Source: Diploptera punctata
Lineage: Eukaryota; Arthropoda; Insecta; Blattodea; Blaberidae
Direction of reading: 5' to 3'
DNA length: 64,000 nucleotides
NCBI GenBank assembly: GCA_030220185.1
Contig: JASPKZ010005708.1
Coordinates: 363,501-427,500, forward strand
The position numbers and the translations under genes are program-made. Positions within the stretch are counted from its first letter, which is position 1. Every line of letters starts with the position of its first letter. Shown one piece after another: positions 52,461 through 63,918 of the stretch. The notes beneath the pieces were generated by a model that saw only the letters and a list, made by a program, of their open reading frames with translations, was not told where the DNA came from and searched no databases.

Positions 52461-53587
52461 AAAGCGTAAAAAGGCGCTTAGCCGGCTGATGCATACCACC
52501 TTCCATTTATGAAAGCTTTCTCTTGCAAATATGTTATTACATACTATGTTATTTTATTAAGTGATACCTTTAACATGTCAGATCATTCGTGTCGCAATTC
52601 AAAGCTATGCATGAAAGGGTCAATATATTTTAGGCCTACTTGGTGGCATTATTTCAGGCATTGCTTTATTTTACGTATCATAATTACTAGACACCATCCG
52701 GATAAATATGTTGTAATTGCGCTTATTTTAAGAATTTTTTGGGGTAATCAAAATGTCTTGTAGATTTTGGACTGCATATTACTATTTTCTCGAGAAAAAT
52801 TCGAACAGCGTCTATTCACGCATTACCTTATATTTATCGTGATTTTCACACATAACGTATGTTTAATACAGATTAAATTGAAAGAGACGGAATAAAAGTT
52901 TGTCATTAATGTTATATGGGGAGAACTGATAATTGTAATACCTTTTTTTACGTGTGTTAATGTTAATGTTTTATGATGAGAAGACGATTTAAAATGAACA
53001 TTTGTGAAATCAAACATTACAAATTGTAGGAGGGAACAAGGTCATTTAGTAAAGTGTCTGCGGATGTTGATATCCGCAATAAAATCACTACTGTCAATGA
53101 ACATCGGATGTTTAGATAAATTTATATTTTCATTTCTATTAAAATAGGCGGATGTTTTATTGTAACGGTAAAACTAGCTATTAAAGGTATTTTTTCGGAG
53201 AAAATCAATAGGCCTATCCAATGGAATAGTTGATTTGTAGTTCCTATCCAGTGATCTCAATTATTTAAAGTGAAACAAAATGTTATTTCTTTGTATTTTT
53301 TGTTGTAATTTTAATGTTCTTTTTACCGTACTTATATACATAGGCCTTCAGTACATAGGTAATAATACATAGGCCTACAGTACATAGGTAATAGTATTTT
53401 AATGATGCTCTTTAACATATGAGATCATTATTGTCATAAATGTGGCATCAAAAGAGTGGACAGAATGTACTTTTAGATGTTTAAAAAATATAGAATAAAA
53501 AGCCGTGTCTATAGAAAAGACTTGTGGTCCAAGATTCAATCCGAGAGTTAATAAATAGTAACAGTTAGAATTGTGTCAACATGTAAA
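52461..53587. other. AT-rich intronic sequence
   Basis: No gene recognised. Four TAGGCCTA or near matches occur from 52631 to 53377. Confidence 0.4.
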
Positions 53588-53662
53588 AAAATAAAATAAG
53601 TTAAAATATACCTTCTTAGGTAAAATCCGTCATCCTCAACTTATAAAATATGTACTCTTTAT

Positions 53663-53703
53663 GCCTATAGGATTTCAGAACATCCGTTACATCTTCAGCA
53701 GGT
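53663..53703 (-). ncRNA. Decayed hammerhead, left arm
   Basis: Minus-strand mirror: CCTG-CTGAAGA and GTTCTGAAA are kept, but helix II is shorter and helix III reads TCCTAT instead of GGCCTA, so it is probably inactive. Confidence 0.55.
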
Positions 53704-53820
53704 CCTTCTTCGCTACAATATCTAGTATGATAGTTGATGCTGCCGGTCCTAATGTGGTGTTTTCGTGACATTAGGACCAGCAGCATCAACCATCATACTA
53801 GATATTGTAGCGAAGAAGGA

Positions 53821-53860
53821 CCTGCTGAAGATGGAACGGATGTTCTGAAAGGCCTACAGG
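53821..53860 (+). ncRNA. Hammerhead ribozyme, right arm
   Basis: Helix I CCTG (53821-53824) with CAGG (53857-53860); CTGAAGA (53825-53831; position 7 is free in the consensus); helix II GGAAC/GTTCT with loop GGAT (53833-53846); GAAA (53847-53850); palindromic helix III AGGCCT (53850-53855); cleavage-site A53856. Helices I and II differ from 50225-50264 but stay paired. Confidence 0.8.
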
Positions 53861-53939
53861 CATAAAGAATACATATTTTATAAGTTGAGGACGACCGGAT
53901 TTTACCTAAGAAGGTATATTTTAACTTATTTTATTTTAT

Positions 53940-54895
53940 GACTCTCGACCTCAACGGTTTTAACAATGAATTTTATTAGTATTGATTTAAAAAAAGAACA
54001 ACAGATGATATTCTCAAAGAAAATACCATAGAGTGTCGCCTGAAAAAAAAATACTATAAAAGATAATTAATTTGCAGATGGGGTGTCAGGGATTTGTGGA
54101 AAGGAGTAACAGTAGATGCATTTGGAACCTGCAAAATCCATAATAAATATGGGCCTAAACTGTTTAAGAGAAAATATTGAATTTTAATATAATCCATAAT
54201 TAAACTGTGTTGGATCCAAATCATGCGGTTGGTTAAATAAGTTATTGCATTACAATACTTATAGATAGAAAGCATGAATAAATTTGTATTGTTACAGAAA
54301 TTTTAGTGTTAGAAGCTATGGACTATTGATTCATTAATCTGTTTATGTTTTTAAACGTGTAGAGTCCATTGTCCTCCAATACTGGATGACGGGAATAGCG
54401 GTACCTACATGTAGAAATTACTTTCCCCTTAGAGGCAACAAAGTTGATTGGAAAGTTGTTTGGCTCTACTTTATTCTCCCGACAGCGTGGTGTCTCTCAT
54501 ATAAATTAGGAACCAAACTGTAAAATTCGTTTAATGTAAGGCGTTTTTATTTCGCAGACCCAAGAAATATATAGGCTAATATAGATTTGCTATTCAGTTT
54601 TTATTCTCAATATAGGCTACAGTAATTACAAAATAAGTTGTTGGCGAATGAATTGGTACTAGTTGGTGGAGTTTGAGACTTGTAGGCCTATTTGTATGTC
54701 TTGAGTTAAAAATTCGGCACCCGCCAACATGGCTAGATTTATTTATTTTTATTTTTTATTATTGTATTTATTTATTTTCGTTAAAGCAAATTCTGGATAG
54801 GAATTTCTATACCTCAATTAGCCTAAAGGCGGTCAAATTGTCTTATTCCCACTGACAAATGAGAGCGGCTGAAAGAGTCTCGTATAGGCCTACTG
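53940..54895. other. AT-rich intronic sequence
   Basis: Nothing recognised. Confidence 0.4.
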
Positions 54896-54899
54896 GTAA

Positions 54900-55070
54900 C
54901 AAAATCTCCGGATGAGAAGTCCCGGGATTCTCGCAGTGAGCACGGCTGATGACATGAGGATCATAACACGTCACCCCTATATTGGCTGGATGATCGTTAA
55001 CCTATGTGATTAACGCATGTGGATATGAGGCCAGCGCTCGAATGATAGGCCACGGGTCTTCTCGCGCAAT
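54900..55070 (+). mobile_element. SINE family C, partial
   Basis: GTCACCCCTATATTGGCTGG and GCATGTGGATATGAGGCCAG match family C. Head missing. Confidence 0.65.
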
Positions 55071-55339
55071 AGGATAGTTTTTAGAAATCGCTCGTTAATA
55101 TTTATTTTTATAGCAAAAATGAATGGGTATTGTAGTGTTAGGCGGCAGAACTGCTAATGTTTGAAAGTTTTTTTCTAATAGAACTACAGTTTTCGGCTAC
55201 CTTGTATTCTCATAAGGTTCACCATTTTGGTATTTTATTCTGTCCAAAACGCACACGCTCATACACACATAGGCCTACATGTTATATATTGAAGTTGTAG
55301 CTATTTCTAAAAAAATGCATTTCGCGAATGGCCCAGAAG

Positions 55340-55530
55340 GCCCTTGGATTATCATTCTGGTGCTGGCTTCACATCCACATGTGTTAATCAGAGGCGAACG
55401 ATCATCCAGCCAGTATAGGGGTGATACGTAGTCAGCATGCCGTGTCCTCCAGCCGCGATAGTTGTTTTTCTCAACCTGGAACCGCTGCTTATTCTAGCTA
55501 CCTAAATTCCTCACGATGCTGGATATTAAA
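55340..55530 (-). mobile_element. SINE family C, partial
   Basis: CACATCCACATGTGTTAATC, CGATCATCCAGCCAGTATAG and TTCTCAACCTGGAACCGCTG match the minus-strand family C copy at 36270-36545. Confidence 0.75.
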
Positions 55531-56324
55531 AGAATGGAGAGGTTAGGCTTTTTTTTTTCTTTGTAGCCATACTGGCCGAAATTACATAAGAAATTCCTTC
55601 CTCTATGTTCTTGTTAGGTGAAGTCTGAAGCACGACCTTTTTTTTTGTCTCAGTGACAAGTAAAATAATTGATTGTTTTTGCAATCAGTTACATCTAAAC
55701 CACCGCCGTACATTTTTAATGCATCTATAAACATGTAGGTCCTAAACATGTACTCAATAGAAAGTCAGAAAACCATGGTCTTACTTCAGACTTTTAGCAG
55801 TTAGATGATGCAACAATCTTCATGGATAAAAAATGGAGAAGAGGAAGTAGTATCGACAATGGAGGAATCCTGATACGAATGCAGGAACTTGTGAACTTCG
55901 TTGATCTTATTTGATAAGATCAGGGAAAATAGAAACGGTGCATAATGTTAAATGGCTGCACGTACTCTTGTAATAAGTTATGTTACTTGCCTTTTCCGAT
56001 GCACTTGAGTGGTGGACTCTAATCTGTGGTTTGAAGAATGCCACTTAGATTATAATTACACCTATAATAACAGAGAAAGTATTAAATTATACTGTATCTT
56101 CAACCGAGTGTCTTTTATAAAGTGCCGGTACCATTAGCAGTTGACAAAACATATCCAGTCCACTTTCTCTTCTTACCGCCTTTTTTTTATTGATACTGTA
56201 GTATTTATTGATTTTGTATTTCTCCTGATGGTACAATAGTTGTAGTCCTCATAGTATAATTTTGTACCTTATAGTTGTATGGTTGGTAAGCATGACCATT
56301 ATTTATTTTATAAGAATACAACAT
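55531..56324. other. Intronic sequence, nothing recognised
   Basis: No supported gene or repeat. Confidence 0.4.
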
Positions 56325-56335
56325 ATTAAGAGTAT

Positions 56336-56720
56336 GTCCACCGCTGTGGTCTCGGGGTAGCATGCTGCCTTGTCACGCAGCGGGCCCGGGTTCGATTCCC
56401 GGTCGGGACAGTTTTTCTGGGTGAGGTTTTTATCGGGGTTTTTCCACGCCTGTAAGACAAATGTCAGGAAAACTTTTTATAGCCCAAACGGTCCCCGAAA
56501 TCACATGGCCATCGCAATCATCATCATTCATATTCATCTTAGGTTAAGCTTAGGATTAGGGACTCTCCTGGCGCATCATTGTCATCACCCATCATATCAT
56601 CGGGGCGAGTAACCCCGCCTTCCAGGCGCCCCAACCTCAGAAGTGGGTTACAAGTACGCCATGCCAGGAGAGAAACCAGGAATGTCGAAAGACAAACCTG
56701 GGGCATTTGAAAAAAAAAAC
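56336..56720 (+). mobile_element. Chimeric SINE (family A head, second tail), 11-bp TSD
   Basis: TSD ATTAAGAGTAT is at 56325-56335 and 56721-56731. The first about 210 bp are SINE-A (CCGCTGTGGTCTCGGGGTAG, GGGTTCGATTCCC). From about 56546 a different tail follows (GGGACTCTCCTGGCGCATCA, CAGGCGCCCCAACCTCAGAA) ending in A-rich AAAAAAAAAC. One TSD encloses both parts, so they moved as one unit. A truncated relative is at 30925-31130. Confidence 0.92.
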
Positions 56721-56894
56721 ATTAAGAGTATTTGAAAATAAAGCCCTTAGGAAAAAGTTGTGACCAAAGGGAAAAAGGATCAGATAGATGAAAGTAGAAA
56801 ACAATGAGTATATAACAGTGAGCTACATGATTTTTATTTATATATTTAGTCTGAGTTAAGGCTATGTGACTTTTTTTTAAAACTAAATGCAGTA

Positions 56895-57065
56895 ATATCA
56901 GTCTTGTAGACTGTGACGGGCAGAATATGTGCAAGAATAGGGAATGTAAGCAAATATTACAAGGAATGCGGGTAATAGTAGGCCAAGAATAAGATGGGAA
57001 TATAACATTAGCCATGATTTGAGGAAAATAATTATTATACAAGGAATGATAGAAAATGTTAGCTC
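56895..57065 (+). pseudogene. LINE C-terminal tail (family F), decayed
   Basis: NSRPRIRWEYNISHDLRK can be read near 56966-57025, matching the minus-strand copy at 34080-34290. Preceded by remains of the GHV.RM region. Confidence 0.65.
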
Positions 57066-57714
57066 TTGATATGGATGTGTGTTTGCGCAGCCATGAATCT
57101 CGGGTTCGATAATGCTATAGGATGAGTTTTGGGCCCTACTACACACGATATGAACTATAATTTATTACGTATAACACCTGATGATAAATTAAAAAACATT
57201 TATCAATAAATACAAAAAAGCTCAAATAGTAGAAATATCTTAGGGCTATATAATCTCAAATATCATATAATGACGCTTTTTTATAAGTAACAAATGTGCT
57301 ATCAATGTTCACGTATCAAACCTACTTCGTAGCTTTTATGACAGCATTTTCGTTAAGTTTTGGGAGAAAAATGCGAATTTTATCTATAAGTCACCGAAAT
57401 GGTAACCCCCAATTTCTTTTAAAAAAGGGTATTGAAACGTAAACATACTTTTTGGGCAGGTCTTTCTGTAAGTAAGAACGAGTGAAGGTACGTAATAACT
57501 AGAGATCGGATTATAGGCAACATAACGAGTTCGAAATATGCATGAAAAAGTCAATATATGCAATACCAAATAATAAACAAAAAACATAATTAGTATTTTT
57601 AATATCTTTTTATTAATATCATTTATCACTGATACATGATAAATTATCAATCAGTATCAGGCAAAAGTATGTTAACAAATTTAAATATTCTACATTTTGA
57701 TACTATTGTAAACA

Positions 57715-59190
57715 GAAATGATCAGGTGCTGTTCCAAATGTTCGGTAGGAAGATTGTGTCTTCGATCACTCAAAATATGTTTATAAACAGAAAAGGACCG
57801 TTCTACGTTAACTGAAGTAACTGTGCATTATTAGAATTTGGGTGCTATTTTGGCACTTATTATTTCTGGCAAAAGCTCGCCCGTCCCATTTATAAAACTA
57901 CTAGCTACGCCTAAATAAATCAATGTGTTTTTACCTTTAGTTGAATAAGTAAAAGGAAAAAAATATATAAATTTATATCATAATTATTTTTAGATACTTC
58001 GTGCTGTTTACCCGGCGTTGGCCGGAAAATTACGTAGTCCGATGTACTTGTTATAAATGAGCTGAAAGACTAAATTCGTTATTTTAAGTTATCCGCAAAA
58101 GAATACCCGCTGTGCGCTACTATGCTTTCCCGGGAATCTACATATTCTGATCTTCTTGGCATCAATGAAAGGCAAAAATAGTTATTGTGAGTTATCCGTA
58201 AAATATAAACATATGCTGTCGCGGACTTTTTTTTTATTGAGTTTTTGAGATATTCAATTCTGTGTACATTGATATGGTTTATTTATTATGGTTTAGGCAG
58301 AGTAGGCCATTTAAGCCTACAAAACGACTTTTTTTTTACATTTTTCACTACAAAGGGCGATTTTTAAGGGTGAAGGACCTGAGCATTAAAACTTTCTTAC
58401 AGCCTATAATGTTCCCGGGAAAATCTTGAACATTTTGCAAAAATCCTCATCACAACTGGATAAACGGTAAGGCGGCGCACGTTTCCCGGAAATCTACTTA
58501 TCCCGATCTTCTTGACATCAATGAAAGACAAAAATGACTAATTTCAATTAGGCTATCTGTAAAAGATAAACATATGCTGTCGCGGACTTTTTTGTAGAAT
58601 TTTTTGAGATATTCAATTCTGTGTACATTGATTTTGTGTATTTGTTATGGTTTATGCAGCGTAAGCCATTTAAGCGTAAAAAAAGGTATCTTTTCACGTT
58701 TTTAAGGGTGTAGGAGTTGAGTGTCACAACTCTCATAACCTATTCATCCCGGGAATCTCCTGAACATTTTGCAAAAAACTCCTTCACTATCGGATCAACG
58801 GTATGGCCACGTATAAAGTACGAACAAACAAACAAACCAACAAACAAACATTCATTTTTATATATTAGATCAATCTGCAACAAAAGTTCAAAGCCTGGAT
58901 TATCGTACAAAATGTTTTTAAACTTTTCCTTACGTTTGCTTGGGAATACCTCCAGCAATAAGGAGTTCATTTGACGGATTTTATCCTTAACTGAATAGAT
59001 TCAATCAACGCCAGACCTTCAGTTTCAAGCTTTTTAGTAGTTGCAGGTGTATGGGGAAAATGAGTGCTAATCACAGCAATGTTTTTTTATAAATACTCGA
59101 ATCATTAATTTCTTCCTTGCACTGACAAAGTCTCTGCACTATCGAAATCGTTTATTACACTTTTGATGCCCTCGAAATATTTATTGTAAA
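57715..59190 (-). pseudogene. hAT-type transposase C-terminal half, split by a repeat
   Basis: From 59190 the minus strand gives YNKYFEGIKSVINDFDSAET, then HFPHTPATTKKLETEGLALI and NSLLLEVFPSKRKEKFKNIL plus NPGFELLLQ. After the insertion (57995-58868) it continues with NGTGELLPEIISAKIAPKF and SVNVERSFSVYKHILSDRR, HNLPTEHLEQHL. The VERSFS.YK..LS.RR block is the hAT dimerisation region at the C-terminus. Stops interrupt it and the N-terminal zinc finger and catalytic parts are not seen. Confidence 0.7.
57995..58868 (+). mobile_element. Dispersed repeat with CCCGGCGTTGGCC start, inserted in hAT pseudogene
   Basis: Starts near GCTGTTTACCCGGCGTTGG and ends AACAAACAAACATTCATTTT plus TATATATTAGAT, as in 39705-41096 and 59790-60295. 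Inside, a segment of about 360 bp is repeated twice (AAACATATGCTGTCGCGGAC at 58207 and 58567). No protein recognised. Confidence 0.65.
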
Positions 59191-59789
59191 ATAAATATTT
59201 TTAAAATGTTGTAAATATGTCGCGAAAATATGCGTTACCACTAGTTTTTAGTTAAAATATGCAATGACAGGTGACAAAGTTCTAAATATGAAAATGCATA
59301 TAATCAGGTCTCTAGTAATAACTGACTACCGGTTTGCGGTTTTCTAAGCGCTGCTGCAGTGCTACAACATTTTCCGGCCTTGATTTCAGGATTTTGTAGT
59401 TGGAATTTGTAGCCGATTTTTGGTGTACATGATCCTTACTAATGACAATGAGTTGACCATAACGTAAACAAAATTTTAAAGGCAGATTTCGATACGAAAG
59501 CTTTGATAGTTCGTTGTCAGGTAATTAACGTCGCAATTGAAAGCTGGGAGTGATAGACAACAATTATAAAAAAATACTGAAGTAATATAATTAAAAATAT
59601 TCGTCTAATTTTACTCAGAGGTTATTTTATGTGCCGTAAATCAAGACATGGGACTTCCCTTCCGAAGTTATTCTCTGAAAAACCCCACTTACCACGACCG
59701 GATAGATCAGAATTATAATGTTAGTTTAGTAAACGATTTTACGGAGCATTAACAACCTAGCTTAAAAAACTACATTATGCCATATTTAA
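59191..59789. other. Spacer, nothing recognised
   Basis: May hold more decayed hAT sequence, but nothing readable. Confidence 0.3.
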
Positions 59790-60295
59790 TACTAGCTGAT
59801 TGCCCGGCGTTGGTCTGGTACACATTCCAATATTCTTGCCATCGATCAGCTTAGTGACCTCAAAAACTATTCAACGCTATTATTGGTCAATTTGGAAATG
59901 TAATTTTCTTACTCCTTCTCACCCCCTCTTCCTCAGGAGTCAAATGTGGGCTTAAACCTCAACTAAGCTGTCACCAATCAGATAAGGGATCCCGAAAACC
60001 ATGGTTTTGACAATAAACTAGGTAATTTTGGACATTTTATTTTCCATCCTCAGCCCTTAAGGATGCAACGGTCAAATTTGATCTTAAATGGAATGAAGAC
60101 TTTCACTAACCAGCTTAGCAACCACGAAAGCTATGGATTCATTCACCCCTTCTTGCCCTCCTTCATACTCTAGGGATGTTAGGGATATTTTATTGCTTAC
60201 AGCCACACTGCCGGATCATAGTTCTGATGTGTGTACCAAATTTGGTTGATATTACTCCAAGCGTTCGAGACTTAATTATGCCGGCACACACTCAT
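59790..60295 (+). mobile_element. Dispersed repeat with ACTAGCTGATTGCCCGGCG start
   Basis: Begins ACTAGCTGATTGCCCGGCGT and contains TGTACCAAATTTGGTTGATA near its right side, as such repeats do. Same broad family as 57995-58868. Confidence 0.5.
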
Positions 60296-60299
60296 AATC

Positions 60300-60395
60300 A
60301 TCATCATACGGTGTCATGACAGCTGCCGTTGTCTTCCGGAAACGAAATATTCCTCTCCGTCCATTCATTGATCTTCCAATCCTCTGATAATTGTA
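60300..60395 (-). pseudogene. LINE family E 3' end fragment
   Basis: The complement gives AGAGGATTGGAAGATCAATG, then TTCCGGAAGACAACGGCAGC and TGTCATGACACC, matching 24160-24250. Confidence 0.7.
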
Positions 60396-62020
60396 TATAT
60401 GAACAATTCCATATGTGACTGACTGACATTTACAATACACTTTTGCAGCAAAATAGTTGCATAAATATTACAATCTAATACATATGTTTGCATGACAGAG
60501 CACGAAATACAGACTGTCAGTGGCGCACTGGCTCTTGGCGAAAGACGAAATTTCCATAACTTCAGGGCTCAAAATTTTGAAAATGCTGCTATATTTGCAA
60601 TTAAAACTAGGGTTATCCTACTATTGGAGCAGAACTGAAGTATTCCCAAGACAAACCATATTCATAGTTTGCTTCATTGTTGATTAATGAGTACGAACGT
60701 CCAGTTTAAAAAAATCATGTAACTTCAAAATTTGGTTCAAAATTTCGTCCCTTATATCAAATTGTTCGTCTTACTCTTCTCTACAATACCTGAAAGTTTG
60801 TTGGTGTTATTCATTAACACCCTGTATGTATGTATGTGTGTGTGCGTGCGTGCGTGTGTGTGTGAAGGAAACTGGCGGTTTAGTGCCCAGTACCGATTTC
60901 AACTTAGAAAATGACTAGTGATGTAACCGGGTAATTGTGGGAAAATGTCATCTCCTTATGAAGTTAAATTAATTGGACTATAACATAACTAGATACGAGG
61001 ATCAAATCTGGCCGGATTCCATTAATTTTTTGTTTTACAGGATAATAAAAGTATGTAGTACACTTGTTTTGAAGGCCCTGAGTCGTAGTGATGTCAACCT
61101 TGCAATAACTAGCAACTCCTGACTTACGGGCCTTTCATGTTCAGTTCTGTTTTGTCCTGAGTTAAAGATCGCGTTAAATACTAAAACCATATTAGCATAA
61201 AACCATATTTATTAATATGTAATTAGCAAGTTTACTTTATTTTGTTAGGATGATTAGTAAAAGACGATGCTCCGTCAGCTGGTTATGTCACTAGATAAAA
61301 ACCGTCATGTTAGAAGGGTCACATGTGTGAACTCCGGCCGAAATTCGAAACGGCGACCCCTGGGATCAAGGTATTCTAGTCGTATACATTTAGATGACGT
61401 CATACAGTCAGACTGGTTAGTGTCTGTGAATTTTTAACACTAGATAACTTCTTAATACGTGTGTTAAAACAATGGCGTTGGAATAAAATATTTCCAAGAA
61501 CATAATCAAGAAAAATGGTTTCGATATTGAACTAACTTACAATAAAATTAACATAAATTATTATTTGACTTAAACGTTGCATTATACTTTTGCCATTTTG
61601 ATACCCTTTGACACTTTTTCATATTTGAATGCCAATAAATAGATCTATTACATTTTCACCAGTGTCAGTTCTTAATATGCAAAATCACTATCTTTCATAA
61701 AAGAATGTATACCAATGGGGAAAAAAAAGTATAAATCTTCGAACAAGGTATCAAAGGGGTTTAAATTAATAAAAGTTAAGACATTTATATAGTTATGGAG
61801 TTGCAGACAAACAATGAGAGATAGGAAACTCAGGGTTTCAGATGAAAAATACTTTTAAATCAGCAGTTTATAATGATTGTATCCGATACAACCAGTAAAA
61901 AATATGGGATGGTTGTAGACCATCATTGAGGTTAGGTTAGATTGAAACTTGAGTATTGAGAATTAATCAAACATATTTTCCGAATTGATATTATTGGGAA
62001 ATAACTTAAAGTAAAAATAT
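60396..62020. other. Mostly unrecognised; TG/CG microsatellite and possible SINE remnant
   Basis: A TGTG/CGTG repeat is at 60826-60865. Near 61330-61410 the minus strand has GGTCGCCGTTTCGAATTTC, a possible degraded B box of a SINE. Nothing else is seen. Confidence 0.4.
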
Positions 62021-62024
62021 ATAT

Positions 62025-62115
62025 TGGAGGAAGATCAATGGATGGACAGAGAGAAATGGCGTTTGGTTTCCGGAAGACGGCGGCAGCTGTCATGATACCG
62101 GATGATGATGATGAT
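62025..62115 (+). pseudogene. LINE family E 3' end fragment with microsatellite tail
   Basis: TTGGAGGAAGATCAATGGAT, TTCCGGAAGACGGCGGCAGC and GTCATGATACCGGATGATGA match 24170-24250, followed by TGATGATGATGA and (TA)n at 62114-62141. Confidence 0.8.
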
Positions 62116-62299
62116 ATATATATATATATATATATATATGGTTAGTACATGAGGGAGAAACATCTATAACCAGGGGATTGGATAGACCGACAAAATTGGC
62201 TATTGGGAATCGGACGATGTCAAAGGCATTAATCAACCGATGATCTATCTATAATTTAAAGTTGCTGTGTTAAATTTTGAAAATACGACTTATTATTCT

Positions 62300-63918
62300 T
62301 TAGTATTCCTTGTTAAGCTCCAAAGCTGTCCCATAATATTCCATGCTCATACTGTATTTAATTCCAATTCCTTATTAAGCTCCAAAGCGGTCCCATAATA
62401 TTCCATGCTCATACTGTATTTAATTCCAACTCCTTATTAAGCTCCAAAGCTGTGTCATAATATTCCATGCTCATACTGTATTTAATTCCAATTCCTTATA
62501 TAAGCTCCAAAGCTGTCCCATAATATTCCATGCTCATACTGTATTTAATTCCAATTCCTTATATAAGCTCAAAAGCTGTCCCATAATATTCCATGCTCAT
62601 ACTGTATTTAATTCCAATTCCTTATTAAGCTCTAAAGCTGTCCCATAATATTCCAAGCTCATGCTGTATTTAATTCCAACTCCTTATTAAGCTCCAAAGC
62701 TGTCCCATAATATTCCATGCTCATACTGTATTTAATTCCAACTCCTTATTAAGCTCCAAAGCTGTCCCATAATATTCCATGCTCATACTGTATTTAATTC
62801 CAACTCCTTATTAAGCTCCAAAGCTGTCCCATAATATTCCATGCTCATACTGTATTTAATTCCAACTCCTTATTAAGCTCCAAAGCTGTCCCATAATATT
62901 CCATGCGCATACTGTATTTAATTGCAACTCCGTATTAAGCTCCAAAGCTGTCTCATAATATTCCATGCTCATACTGTATTTAATTCCAACTCCTTATTAA
63001 GCTCCAAAGCTGTCCCATAATATTCCATGCTCATACTGTATTTAATTCCAACTCCTTATAAAGCTCCAAAGCTGTCCCATAATATTCCATGCTCATACTG
63101 TATTTAATTCCAACTTCGTATTAAGCTCCAAAGCTGTCCCATAATAATCCATGCTCATACTGTATTTAATTCCAACTCCTTATTAAGATCCAAAGCTGTC
63201 CCATAATATTCCATGCTCATACTGAATTTAATTCCAACTCCTTATTATGCTCCAAAGCTGTTCCATAATATTCCATGCTCATACTGTATTTAATTCCAAT
63301 TCCTTATTAAACTCCAAAGCTGTGTCATAATATTCCATGCTCATACTGTATTTAATTCAAACTCCTTATTAAGCTCCAAATCTGTCCCATAATATTCCAT
63401 GCTCATACTGTATTTAATTCCAACTCCTTATTAAGCTCCAAGGCTGTCCCATAATATTCCATGCTCATACTGTATTTAATTCCAACTCCTTATTAAGCTC
63501 CAAAGCTGTCCCATAATATTCCATGCTCATACTGTAGGCTATTTAATTCCATCTCCTTATGAAGCTCCAAAGCTGTCCCATAATATTCCATGCTCATACT
63601 GTATTTAATTCCAACTCCTTATTAAGCTTCAAAGCTGTCCCATAATATTCCATGCTCATACTGTATTTAATTCCAACTCCTTATTAAGCTCCAAAGCTGT
63701 CCCATAACATTCCATGCTCATACTGTATTTAATTCCAACTCCTTAATAAGCTCCAAAGCTGTCCCATAACATTCCATGCTCATACAGTATTTAATTCCAA
63801 CTCCTTATTAAGCTCCAAAGCTGTCCCATAACATTCCATGCTCATACTGTATTTAATTCCAACTCCTTATTAAGCTCCAAAGCTGTCCCATAATATTTCA
63901 TGCTCATACTGTATTTAA
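62300..63918. repeat. Satellite, 62-bp unit, about 26 copies
   Basis: Unit TTATTAAGCTCCAAAGCTGT, CCCATAATATTCCATGCTCA, TACTGTATTTAATTCCAACT, CC. Register is constant apart from small indels (for example ATATAAGCTC near 62500 and a GGC insertion near 63537). Copies near the left edge have AATTCC where most have AACTCC. Non-coding. Confidence 0.95.

Larger units (their letters stand above)
53588..53939. mobile_element. Second hammerhead-bearing palindromic element
   Basis: Arms of about 165-170 bp begin AAAATAAAATAAGTTAAAAT and meet around GTGGTGTTTTCGTGACA. Like 49975-50342, each arm has hammerhead parts and then the word CCTCAACTTA/TAAGTTGAGG and a donor-like AAGGTATAT at the outside. The two elements share this layout with limited sequence identity. 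TSD not resolved because the flanks are AT-rich. Confidence 0.8.

Noticed and set aside
62300..63918. CRISPR-like look of regular repeats
   Set aside because: There are no unique spacers; units are contiguous, and the genome is eukaryotic.
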